The notes under the pieces are model-generated. The model was not told the DNA's origin, did not search any database, and saw only the letters and a program-made list of their open reading frames with translations. From positions 3,156,689 to 3,220,688 of the forward strand of contig JAXIVH010000037.1 of assembly GCA_036785325.1 (NCBI GenBank): 64,000 bases of DNA, read 5' to 3'. The translations under genes and the position numbers were made by a program. Shown here piece by piece: positions 43,361 to 55,821 of the stretch (positions are counted from its first letter, which is position 1; the number at the start of each line of letters is the position of its first letter). The DNA comes from Urophycis tenuis (Eukaryota > Chordata > Actinopteri > Gadiformes > Phycidae).

Positions 43361-46126
43361 TTCGTTAGAGTTATCTCGATGACCCCCCCCCCACCTCATC
43401 CAACGACTCGGTAGTTGAATAGGGGATCAAAGGCAGTTGCACTCGCCAATATCTAGTCATCCGCAGCTCTCTTTTCCCATATTACCAAGAATGAAGTAAA
43501 ACGAAATGGTTATCTGTCTTGTTGTGATATAACCGCTGATTTGGAGATATAGACTTGTTTTTCCTTTTCCCAAAGGTTTTCTTTGTTCCAAGATGAAGGT
43601 CAATCTAGTTTGATTGAAGGTACTTCCAATGCATTGGTATATTTACTTATTTGAATAAAGACGAGTCACAGCTGGAGTGAGACTTTTCTTTTCCATTTCT
43701 ATTTGAGTATAAACGTGCTATCGAAATATTAGGACACGTCATCAGTAGTGGACCCTGGGATCATAGGGTGTTTCTGGCCATTGTCACTATACACCCTCAC
43801 CCAAGGGAGGCCCCCCCGAGAGTGATCAATTCTCAAGGTGTGTCGTTTCCGAAATGGAATTGGTATTGGGTTTAAGCTTTTTCAAGGAGTGATCATTTGT
43901 TGAGGTAACGTCGAGGTAAGTAAAGGTAAGTAAAACACTTTTTAGGATACATTGTTTTGGTTATGGAGAGGAGGGGGCACATACTTACCCCCTGACCAGC
44001 ACAAACCAGTTGTTAACACCGCTAGGTAGCCCTGGTTTGGCCAATCAGGGCCGGAGCTTGGTTCTTGTCCTCTGTTGGGTCCAGATGAACTAGCAGAAAA
44101 CTGGGGTCACGAAGGACCGAGGCCAGCCGTGACAAAGCACTGCCTCCACGGTCCCCCAATGCAGCTATCCTCAGCGATGGGTGTCCAGACCTAGGAAAGA
44201 CCAAGACCAGCCCCGACCAGCGGTGCCTTCCCAGTCGGTCCCAGGGTAGGAAAGGCCAAGGCCAGCCGCGACTAAGCACTGCCTCCCTGGCCCCTCCAGG
44301 ACCCCATGCCGAACAGCCTGTTAATAACAATTCCTGTGCCCCATACACCGCGCGACTACAGAGATTGTGTAGGAAGTTGACCTTAGAGAAGACTCAATGG
44401 CTTACTTTCCTCACCCAAAACAACAATTTCTTGGGGTAGTCTATTCTCGCCGTAGGTACTTCGGTAATGGTTTTTTTTGTGAAAAGTTTTCCGGATGAAA
44501 TGCATGCTGGGTAATTGTCTTCTTCCTCCAATATGTCAAGTGTAGGTTAAGGTTAGGGTAGATTTAGGGGTAGAGTTAGCAGTTAACCTTAACGTTAGGT
44601 TTGAAGTAAATGGGAGGGGTTGCGGTTAGGGTTAAGGTTAGGGCTGAGGTTAGGGTTAGGTATAAGGTTACGGTTTAGGGTTAAGGTTAGGGTTAAGGTT
44701 AGGGTTACGGTTAGGGCTAAGGTTAGGGCTAAGGTTAGAGTAAGGGTTAGGGTTAGCGTTACGGTTAGGGTAAGGTTAGGGTTAGGGTTAGAGGTTAGGG
44801 GTTAGGGGTTAGGGTTAAGATGAGGGCTGAGGTTAGGGCTGAGGTTAGGGTTAGGTTTAAGGTTAGGGATAAGGATAGGGTTGGGGTTACGGCTGAGATT
44901 GGGGTTAAGGTTAGGGTTGAGGTTAGGGTTAGTGTTATGGATAAGGTTAGGTTAAGTGTTAGGGCCAAGGTTAGGGTTAAGGTTATGGTTAAGATTAGGG
45001 TTAGGGCTAGAATTAGGGTTAGGGCTAAGGTTAGGGTTAGGGTTATGGCTGAGGTTAGGGTTAAGGTTAGGTTTGAGGTTAGTGTTAAGGTTAGGGCCAA
45101 GGTTAGGGTTAGGGTTAAGGTTAGGGTTAGGGCTAAGGTAAGGGTTAGGGTTATGGCTGAGGCTAGGGTTAGGGCTAAAGTTAGGGCAAAGGTTAGAGTT
45201 AGGGTTAGCGTTAGAGTTAGGGTAGGGTTAGTGTTGGAGGTTAGGGTAGGCTTAGGGTTAGAGTTAGAGTAGGGGTTAGGGTTAGAGTTAGAGTAGGGGT
45301 TAGGGTTAGTGTTAAGGCTAAGGTTAGGGGTTGAGGTTAGTGTTAAGATTAGGGCCAAGGTAAGGGTTAGTGTTAGGGTTGAGTTAGGGTTAGGGCTAAG
45401 GTTAGGCCTATGGTTAGGGTTGGGGTTGAGGTTATCCCTAGGGTTAGAGTTAGAGCTAGAGATTGAGTAAGGTAGAGTCAAGGTGAGACAGTCTGTACGG
45501 ACTGAACTCACCCCCGCCGGATCGGGCTAGTACACTCTATCTCCCACAACTCCCTCATTTCCATGAGGGAAGACAGGGGAGAAGAGATGGGAGGAGTATA
45601 TATATTTAATATATTTTTTTTTAGTAAATAAATACATCGAGAGACTCACAGCTGGAGTGGGTTTTAATCTTTGTATTCAAGGTTGTTCCTCCTCTTTTGA
45701 TTCCTCGCTGGTGGTGCGTCGTCTCCACCTAGTGGTCATTTTGTGAAGAAGAGTTATAGAAATAGAAATAGAAATACTCTATTGTTCCCAGGTTGGGAAA
45801 TTGCATTAATAGGTAAGTAATAATAATAATAATAGGTAATTGCAATAGTTGGTAAGGTAATCTATATTTAATTTATTTATTTATATTTGTATATTTATTT
45901 AGTCTATTTATTTATTCATTTTTGTTTATTTATTTATTTAGATAAAGAGGATCACAGCTGGAGTGAGTTTTTAGTCTTTGTGTTAAAGGCTGGTTGCCTT
46001 CTTTTGATTCTTCAGTGGTGGTCCATCGCCTCCATCTAGTGGTCGTTTTGTGAATAACAGTTGGTAAGGTAATATAAATGGGTTGTGTAGAGAGCCCGTT
46101 CTTTCGATGGCCCTGGCTCGGTTAGG
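43361..46126 (+). repeat. Macrosatellite unit 14, long (2,766 bp)
   Basis: Core 43361-44543, telomere-like block from 44544, L module (702-bp allele) 45425-46126. It has the lengthened poly-C also found in unit 7, and core bases GATGAAGG and TTCAAGG. CTAGTGGTCATTTTG in the L module is private. Confidence 0.95.
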
Positions 46127-48199
46127 TTCGTTAGAGTTATCTCGATGACCCCCCCCACCTCATTCAACGACTCGGTAGTTGAATAGGGGATCAAAGGCAG
46201 TTGCACTCGCCAATATCTAGTCATCCGCAGCTCTCTTTTCCCATATTACCAAGAATGAAGTAAAACGAAATGGTTATCTGTCTTGTTGTGATATAACCGC
46301 TGATTTGGAGATATAGACTTGTTTTTCCTTTTCCCAAAGGTTTTCTTTGTTCCAAGATGGAGGTCAATCTAGTTTGATTGAAGGTACTTCCAATGCATTG
46401 GTATATTTACTTATTTGAATAAAGACGAGTCACAGCTGGAGTGAGACTTTTCTTTTCCATTTCTATTTGAGTATAAACGTGCTATCGAAATATTAGGACA
46501 CGTCATCAGTAGTGGACCCTGGGATCATAGGGTGTTTCTGGCCATTGTCACTATACACCCTCACCCAAGGGAGGCCCCCCCGAGAGTGATCAATTCTCAA
46601 GGTGTGTCGTTTCCGAAATGGAATTGGTATTGGGTTTAAGCTTTTTTAGGAGTGATCATTTGTTGAGGTAACGTCGAGGTAAGTAAAGGTAAGTAAAACA
46701 CTTTTTAGGATACATTGTTTTGGTTATGGAGAGGAGGGGGCACATACTTACCCCCTGACCAGCACAAACCAGTTGTTAACACCGCTAGGTAGCCCTGGTT
46801 TGGCCAATCAGGGCCGGAGCTTGGTTCTTGTCCTCTGTTGGGTCCAGATGAACTAGCAGAAAACTGGGGTCACGAAGGACCGAGGCCAGCCGTGACAAAG
46901 CACTGCCTCCACGGTCCCCCAATGCAGCTATCCTCAGCGATGGGTGTCCAGACCTAGGAAAGACCAAGACCAGCCCCGACCAGCGGTGCCTTCCCAGTCG
47001 GTCCCAGGGTAGGAAAGGCCAAGGCCAGCCGCGACTAAGCACTGCCTCCCTGGCCCCTCCAGGACCCCATGCCGAACAGCCTGTTAATAACAATTCCTGT
47101 GCCCCATACACCGCGCGACTACAGAGATTGTGTAGGAAGTTGACCTTAGAGAAGACTCAATGGCTTACTTTCCTCACCCAAAACAACAATTTCTTGGGGT
47201 AGTCTATTCTCGCCGTAGGTACTTCGGTAATGGGTTTTTTTGTGAAAAGTTTTCCGGATGAAATGCATGCTGGGTAATTGTCTTCTTCCTCCAATATGTC
47301 AAGTGTAGGTTAAGGTTAGGGTAGATTTAGGGGTAGAGTTAGCAGTTAACCTTAACGTTAGGTTTGAAGTAAATGGGAGGGGTTGCGGTTAGGGTTAAGG
47401 TTAGGGCTGAGGTTAGGGTTAGGTATAAGGTTACGGTTTAGGCTTAAGGTTAGGGTTAAGGTTAGGGTTACGGTTAGGGCTAAGGTTAGGGCTAAGGTTA
47501 GAGTAAGGGTTAGGGTTAGCGTTACGGTTAGGGTAAGGTTAGGGTTAGGGTTAGAGGTTAGGGGTTAGGGGTTAGGGTTAAGATGAGGGCTGAGGTTAGG
47601 GTTAAGGTTAGGGCTGAGGTTAGGGTTAGGTTTAAGGTTAGGGATAAGGTTAGGGTTGGGGTTACGGCTGAGATTGGGGTTAAGGTTAGGGTTGAGGTTA
47701 GGGTTAGTGTTATGGATAAGGTTAGGTTAAGTGTTAGGGCCAAGGTTAGGGTTAAGGTTATGGTTAAGATTAGGGTTAGGGCTAGAATTAGGGTTAGGGC
47801 TAAGGTTAGGGTTAGGGTTATGGCTGAGGTTAGGATTAAGGTTAGGTTTGAGGTTAGTGTTAAGGTTAGGGCCAAGGTTAGGGTTAGGGTTAAGGTTAGG
47901 GTTAGGGCTAAGGTTAGGGTTAGGGTTATGGCTGAGGCTAGGGTTAGGGCTAAAGTTAGGGCAAAGGTTAGAGTTAGGGTTAGCGTTAGAGTTAGGGTAG
48001 GGTTAGTGTTGGAGGTTAGGGTAGGCTTAGGGTTAGAGTTAGAGTAGGGGTTAGGGTTAGAGTTAGAGTAGGGGTTAGGGTTAGTGTTAAGGCTAAGGTT
48101 AGGGGTTGAGGTTAGTGTTAAGATTAGGGCCAAGGTAAGGGTTAGTGTTAGGGTTGAGTTAGGGTTAGGGCTAAGGTTAGGCCTATGGTTAGGGTTGGG
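46127..48199 (+). repeat. Macrosatellite unit 15, short (2,073 bp)
   Basis: Core 46127-47306 and telomere-like block 47307-48199. CTCATTCAACGACTC in the core, TTTAGGCTTAAGG and GAGGTTAGGATTAAGG in the block occur only here and in unit 18, exactly 7,622 bp away. Confidence 0.95.
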
Positions 48200-50984
48200 T
48201 TCGTTAGAGTTATCTCGATGACCCCCCCCCACCTCATCCAACGACTCGGTAGTTGAATAGGGGATCAAAGGCAGTTGCACTCGCCAATATCTAGTCATCC
48301 GCAGCTCTCTTTTCCCATATTACCAAGAATGAAGTAAAACGAAATGGTTATCTGTCTTGTTGTGATATAACCGCTGATTTGGAGATATAGACTTGTTTTT
48401 CCTTTTCCCAAAGGTTTTCTTTGTTCCAAGATGGAGGTCAATCTAGTTTGATTGAAGGTACTTCCAATGCATTGGTATATTTACTTATTTGAATAAAGAC
48501 GAGTCACAGCTGGAGTGAGACTTTTCTTTTCCATTTCTATTTTAGTATAAACGTGCTATCGAAATATTAGGACACGTCATCAGTAGTGGACCCTGGGATC
48601 ATAGGGTGTTTCTGGCCATTGTCACTATACACCCTCACCCAAGGGAGGCCCCCCCGAGAGTGATCAATTCTCAAGGTGTGTCGTTTCCGAAATGGAATTG
48701 GTATTGGGTTTAAGCTTTTTTAGGAGTGATCATTTGTTGAGGTAACGTCGAGGTAAGTAAAGGTAAGTAAAACACTTTTTAGGATACATTGTTTTGGTTA
48801 TGGAGAGGAGGGGGCACATACTTACCCCCTGACCAGCACAAACCAGTTGTTAACACCGCTAGGTAGCCCTGGTTTGGCCAATCAGGGCCGGAGCTTGGTT
48901 CTTGTCCTCTGTTGGGTCCAGATGAACTAGCAGAAAACTGGGGTCACGAAGGACCGAGGCCAGCCGTGACAAAGCACTGCCTCCACGGTCCCCCAATGCA
49001 GCTATCCTCAGCGATGGGTGTCCAGACCTAGGAAAGACCAAGACCAGCCCCGACCAGCGGTGCCTTCCCAGTCGGTCCCAGGGTAGGAAAGGCCAAGGCC
49101 AGCCGCGACTAAGCACTGCCTCCCTGGCCCCTCCAGGACCCCATGCCGAACAGCCTGTTAATAACAATTCCTGTGCCCCATACACCGCGCGACTACAGAG
49201 ATTGTGTAGGAAGTTGACCTTAGAGAAGACTCAATGGCTTACTTTCCTCACCCAAAACAACAATTTCTTGGGGTAGTCTATTCTCGCCGTAGGTACTTCG
49301 GTAATGGGTTTTTTTGTGAAAAGTTTTCCGGATGAAATGCATGCTGGGTAATTGTCTTCTTCCTCCAATATGTCAAGTGTAGGTTAAGGTTAGGGTAGAT
49401 TTAGGGGTAGAGTTAGCAGTTAACCTTAACGTTAGGTTTGATGTAAATGGGAGGGGTTGCGGTTAGGGTTAAGGTTAGGGCTGAGGTTAGGGTTAGGTAT
49501 AAGGTTACGGTTTAGGGTTAAGGTTAGGGTTAAGGTTAGGGTTACGGTTAGGGCTAAGGTTAGGGCTAAGGTTAGAGCAAGGGTTAGGGTTAGCGTTACG
49601 GTTAGGGTAAGGTTAGGGTTAGGGTTAGAGGTTAGGGGTTAGGGGTTAGGGTTAAGATGAGGGCTGAGGTTAGGGTTAGGGTTAGGGCTGAGGTTAGGGT
49701 TAGGTTTAAGGTTAGGGATAAGGTTAGGGTTGGGGTTACGGCTGAGATTGGGGTTAAGGTTAGGGTTGAGGTTAGGGTTAGTGTTATGGATAAGGTTAGG
49801 TTAAGTGTTAGGGCCAAGGTTAGGGTTAAGGTTATGGTTAAGATTAGGGTTAGGGCTAGAATTAGGGTTAGGGCTAAGGTTAGGGTTAGGGTTATGGCTG
49901 AGGTTAGGGTTAAGGTTAGGTTTGAGGTTAGTGTTAAGGTTAGGGCCAAGGTTAGGGTTAGGGTTAAGGTTAGGGTTAGGGCTAAGGTTAGGGTTAGGGT
50001 TATGGCTGAGGCTAGGGTTAGGGCTAAAGTTAGGGCAAAGGTTAGAGTTAGGGTTAGCGTTAGAGTTAGGGTAGGGTTAGTGTTGGAGGTTAGGGTAGGC
50101 TTAGGGTTAGAGTTAGAGTAGGGGTTAGGGTTAGAGTTAGAGTAGGGGTTAGGGTTAGTGTTAAGGCTAAGGTTAGGGGTTGAGGTTAGTGTTAAGATTA
50201 GGGCCAAGGTAAGGGTTAGTGTTAGGGTTGAGTTAGGGTTAGGGCTAAGGTTAGGCCTATGGTTAGGGTTGGGGTTGAGGTTATCCCTAGGGTTAGAGTT
50301 AGAGCTAGAGATTGAGTAAGGTAGAGTCAAGGTGAGACAGTCTGTACGGACTGAACTCACCCCCGCCGGATCGGGCTAGTACACTCTATCTCCCACAACT
50401 CCCTCATTTCCATGAGGGAAGACAGGGGAGAAGAGATGGGAGGAGTATATATATTTAATATATATTTTTTTAGTAAATAAATACATCGAGAGACTCACAG
50501 CTGGAGTGGGTTTTAATCTTTGTATTCAAGGTTGTTCCTCCTCTTTTGATTCCTCGCTGGTGGTGCGTCGTCTCCACCTAGTGGTCGTTTTGTGAAGAAG
50601 AGTTATAGAAATAGAAATAGAAATACTCTATTGTTCCCAGGTTGGGAAATTGCATTAATAGGTAAGTAATAATAATAATAACAATAATAATAGGTAATTG
50701 CAATAGTTGGTAAGGTAATCTATATTTAATTTATTTATTTATATTTGTATATTTATTTAGTCTATTTATTTATTCATTTTTGTTTATTTATTTATTTAGA
50801 TAAAGAGGATCACAGCTGGAGTGAGTTTTTAGTCTTTGTGTTAAAGGCTGGTTGCCTTCTTTTGATTCTTCAGTGGTGGTCCATCGCCTCCATCTAGTGG
50901 TCGTTTTGTGAATAACAGTTGGTAAGGTAATATAAATGGGTTGTGTAGAGAGCCCGTTCTTTCGATGGCCCTGGCTCGGTTAGG
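48200..50984 (+). repeat. Macrosatellite unit 16, long (2,785 bp)
   Basis: Core 48200-49380, telomere-like block from 49381, L module (711-bp allele) 50274-50984. It carries TCTATTTTAGTAT and GTTTGATGTAAATGG and a longer poly-C, as in units 9 and 19. Confidence 0.95.
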
Positions 50985-53748
50985 TTCGTTAGAGTTATCT
51001 CGATGACCCCCCCCACCTCATCCAACGACTCGGTAGTTGAATAGGGGATCAAAGGCAGTTGCACTCGCCAATATCTAGTCATCCGCAGCTCTCTTTTCCC
51101 ATATTACCAAGAATGAAGTAAAACGAAATGGTTATCTGTCTTGTTGTGATATAACCGCTGATTTGGAGATATAGACTTGTTTTTCCTTTTCCCAAAGGTT
51201 TTCTTTGTTCCAAGATGAAGGTCAATCTAGTTTGATTGAAGGTACTTCCAATGCATTGGTATATTTACTTATTTGAATAAAGACGAGTCACAGCTGGAGT
51301 GAGACTTTTCTTTTCCATTTCTATTTGAGTATAAACGTGCTATCGAAATATTAGGACACGTCATCAGTAGTGGACCCTGGGATCATAGGGTGTTTCTGGC
51401 CATTGTCACTATACACCCTCACCCAAGGGAGGCCCCCCCGAGAGTGATCAATTCTCAAGGTGTGTCGTTTCCGAAATGGAATTGGTATTGGGTTTAAGCT
51501 TTTTCAAGGAGTGATCATTTGTTGAGGTAACGTCGAGGTAAGTAAAGGTAAGTAAAACACTTTTTAGGATACATTGTTTTGGTTATGGAGAGGAGGGGGC
51601 ACATACTTACCCCCTGACCAGCACAAACCAGTTGTTAACACCGCTAGGTAGCCCTGGTTTGGCCAATCAGGGCCGGAGCTTGGTTCTTGTCCTCTGTTGG
51701 GTCCAGATGAACTAGCAGAAAACTGGGGTCACGAAGGACCGAGGCCAGCCGTGACAAAGCACTGCCTCCACGGTCCCCCAATGCAGCTATCCTCAGCGAT
51801 GGGTGTCCAGACCTAGGAAAGACCAAGACCAGCCCCGACCAGCGGTGCCTTCCCAGTCGGTCCCAGGGTAGGAAAGGCCAAGGCCAGCCGCGACTAAGCA
51901 CTGCCTCCCTGGCCCCTCCAGGACCCCATGCCGAACAGCCTGTTAATAACAATTCCTGTGCCCCATACACCGCGCGACTACAGAGATTGTGTAGGAAGTT
52001 GACCTTAGAGAAGACTCAATGGCTTACTTTCCTCACCCAAAACAACAATTTCTTGGGGTAGTCTATTCTCGCCGTAGGTACTTCGGTAATGGTTTTTTTT
52101 GTGAAAAGTTTTCCGGATGAAATGCATGCTGGGTAATTGTCTTCTTCCTCCAATATGTCAAGTGTAGGTTAAGGTTAGGGTAGATTTAGGGGTAGAGTTA
52201 GCAGTTAACCTTAACGTTAGGTTTGAAGTAAATGGGAGGGGTTGCGGTTAGGGTTAAGGTTAGGGCTGAGGTTAGGGTTAGGTATAAGGTTACGGTTTAG
52301 GGTTAAGGTTAGGGTTAAGGTTAGGGTTACGGTTAGGGCTAAGGTTAGGGCTAAGGTTAGAGTAAGGGTTAGGGTTAGCGTTACGGTTAGGGTAAGGTTA
52401 GGGTTAGGGTTAGAGGTTAGGGGTTAGGGGTTAGGGTTAAGATGAGGGCTGAGGTTAGGGCTGAGGTTAGGGTTAGGTTTAAGGTTAGGGATAAGGATAG
52501 GGTTGGGGTTACGGCTGAGATTGGGGTTAAGGTTAGGGTTGAGGTTAGGGTTAGTGTTATGGATAAGGTTAGGTTAAGTGTTAGGGCCAAGGTTAGGGTT
52601 AAGGTTATGGTTAAGATTAGGGTTAGGGCTAGAATTAGGGTTAGGGCTAAGGTTAGGGTTAGGGTTATGGCTGAGGTTAGGGTTAAGGTTAGGTTTGAGG
52701 TTAGTGTTAAGGTTAGGGCCAAGGTTAGGGTTAGGGTTAAGGTTAGGGTTAGGGCTAAGGTAAGGGTTAGGGTTATGGCTGAGGCTAGGGTTAGGGCTAA
52801 AGTTAGGGCAAAGGTTAGAGTTAGGGTTAGCGTTAGAGTTAGGGTAGGGTTAGTGTTGGAGGTTAGGGTAGGCTTAGGGTTAGAGTTAGAGTAGGGGTTA
52901 GGGTTAGAGTTAGAGTAGGGGTTAGGGTTAGTGTTAAGGCTAAGGTTAGGGGTTGAGGTTAGTGTTAAGATTAGGGCCAAGGTAAGGGTTAGTGTTAGGG
53001 TTGAGTTAGGGTTAGGGCTAAGGTTAGGCCTATGGTTAGGGTTGGGGTTGAGGTTATCCCTAGGGTTAGAGTTAGAGCTAGAGATTGAGTAAGGTAGAGT
53101 CAAGGTGAGACAGTCTGTACGGACTGAACTCACCCCCGCCGGATCGGGCTAGTACACTCTATCTCCCACAACTCCCTCATTTCCATGAGGGAAGACAGGG
53201 GAGAAGAGATGGGAGGAGTATATATATTTAATATATTTTTTTTTAGTAAATAAATACATCGAGAGACTCACAGCTGGAGTGGGTTTTAATCTTTGTATTC
53301 AAGGTTGTTCCTCCTCTTTTGATTCCTCGCTGGTGGTGCGTCGTCTCCACCTAGTGGTCGTTTTGTGAAGAAGAGTTATAGAAATAGAAATAGAAATACT
53401 CTATTGTTCCCAGGTTGGGAAATTGCATTAATAGGTAAGTAATAATAATAATAATAGGTAATTGCAATAGTTGGTAAGGTAATCTATATTTAATTTATTT
53501 ATTTATATTTGTATATTTATTTAGTCTATTTATTTATTCATTTTTGTTTATTTATTTATTTAGATAAAGAGGATCACAGCTGGAGTGAGTTTTTAGTCTT
53601 TGTGTTAAAGGCTGGTTGCCTTCTTTTGATTCTTCAGTGGTGGTCCATCGCCTCCATCTAGTGGTCGTTTTGTGAATAACAGTTGGTAAGGTAATATAAA
53701 TGGGTTGTGTAGAGAGCCCGTTCTTTCGATGGCCCTGGCTCGGTTAGG
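50985..53748 (+). repeat. Macrosatellite unit 17, long (2,764 bp)
   Basis: Core 50985-52165, telomere-like block from 52166, L module (702-bp allele) 53047-53748. The core has GATGAAGG and TTCAAGG. It matches unit 14 apart from the poly-C length and the private base of unit 14's L module. Confidence 0.95.
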
Positions 53749-55821
53749 TTCGTTAGAGTTATCTCGATGACCCCCCCCACCTCATTCAACGACTCGGTAG
53801 TTGAATAGGGGATCAAAGGCAGTTGCACTCGCCAATATCTAGTCATCCGCAGCTCTCTTTTCCCATATTACCAAGAATGAAGTAAAACGAAATGGTTATC
53901 TGTCTTGTTGTGATATAACCGCTGATTTGGAGATATAGACTTGTTTTTCCTTTTCCCAAAGGTTTTCTTTGTTCCAAGATGGAGGTCAATCTAGTTTGAT
54001 TGAAGGTACTTCCAATGCATTGGTATATTTACTTATTTGAATAAAGACGAGTCACAGCTGGAGTGAGACTTTTCTTTTCCATTTCTATTTGAGTATAAAC
54101 GTGCTATCGAAATATTAGGACACGTCATCAGTAGTGGACCCTGGGATCATAGGGTGTTTCTGGCCATTGTCACTATACACCCTCACCCAAGGGAGGCCCC
54201 CCCGAGAGTGATCAATTCTCAAGGTGTGTCGTTTCCGAAATGGAATTGGTATTGGGTTTAAGCTTTTTTAGGAGTGATCATTTGTTGAGGTAACGTCGAG
54301 GTAAGTAAAGGTAAGTAAAACACTTTTTAGGATACATTGTTTTGGTTATGGAGAGGAGGGGGCACATACTTACCCCCTGACCAGCACAAACCAGTTGTTA
54401 ACACCGCTAGGTAGCCCTGGTTTGGCCAATCAGGGCCGGAGCTTGGTTCTTGTCCTCTGTTGGGTCCAGATGAACTAGCAGAAAACTGGGGTCACGAAGG
54501 ACCGAGGCCAGCCGTGACAAAGCACTGCCTCCACGGTCCCCCAATGCAGCTATCCTCAGCGATGGGTGTCCAGACCTAGGAAAGACCAAGACCAGCCCCG
54601 ACCAGCGGTGCCTTCCCAGTCGGTCCCAGGGTAGGAAAGGCCAAGGCCAGCCGCGACTAAGCACTGCCTCCCTGGCCCCTCCAGGACCCCATGCCGAACA
54701 GCCTGTTAATAACAATTCCTGTGCCCCATACACCGCGCGACTACAGAGATTGTGTAGGAAGTTGACCTTAGAGAAGACTCAATGGCTTACTTTCCTCACC
54801 CAAAACAACAATTTCTTGGGGTAGTCTATTCTCGCCGTAGGTACTTCGGTAATGGGTTTTTTTGTGAAAAGTTTTCCGGATGAAATGCATGCTGGGTAAT
54901 TGTCTTCTTCCTCCAATATGTCAAGTGTAGGTTAAGGTTAGGGTAGATTTAGGGGTAGAGTTAGCAGTTAACCTTAACGTTAGGTTTGAAGTAAATGGGA
55001 GGGGTTGCGGTTAGGGTTAAGGTTAGGGCTGAGGTTAGGGTTAGGTATAAGGTTACGGTTTAGGCTTAAGGTTAGGGTTAAGGTTAGGGTTACGGTTAGG
55101 GCTAAGGTTAGGGCTAAGGTTAGAGTAAGGGTTAGGGTTAGCGTTACGGTTAGGGTAAGGTTAGGGTTAGGGTTAGAGGTTAGGGGTTAGGGGTTAGGGT
55201 TAAGATGAGGGCTGAGGTTAGGGTTAAGGTTAGGGCTGAGGTTAGGGTTAGGTTTAAGGTTAGGGATAAGGTTAGGGTTGGGGTTACGGCTGAGATTGGG
55301 GTTAAGGTTAGGGTTGAGGTTAGGGTTAGTGTTATGGATAAGGTTAGGTTAAGTGTTAGGGCCAAGGTTAGGGTTAAGGTTATGGTTAAGATTAGGGTTA
55401 GGGCTAGAATTAGGGTTAGGGCTAAGGTTAGGGTTAGGGTTATGGCTGAGGTTAGGATTAAGGTTAGGTTTGAGGTTAGTGTTAAGGTTAGGGCCAAGGT
55501 TAGGGTTAGGGTTAAGGTTAGGGTTAGGGCTAAGGTTAGGGTTAGGGTTATGGCTGAGGCTAGGGTTAGGGCTAAAGTTAGGGCAAAGGTTAGAGTTAGG
55601 GTTAGCGTTAGAGTTAGGGTAGGGTTAGTGTTGGAGGTTAGGGTAGGCTTAGGGTTAGAGTTAGAGTAGGGGTTAGGGTTAGAGTTAGAGTAGGGGTTAG
55701 GGTTAGTGTTAAGGCTAAGGTTAGGGGTTGAGGTTAGTGTTAAGATTAGGGCCAAGGTAAGGGTTAGTGTTAGGGTTGAGTTAGGGTTAGGGCTAAGGTT
55801 AGGCCTATGGTTAGGGTTGGG
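53749..55821 (+). repeat. Macrosatellite unit 18, short (2,073 bp)
   Basis: Core 53749-54928 and telomere-like block 54929-55821. It shares all three private variants of unit 15 at the 7,622-bp offset. Confidence 0.95.
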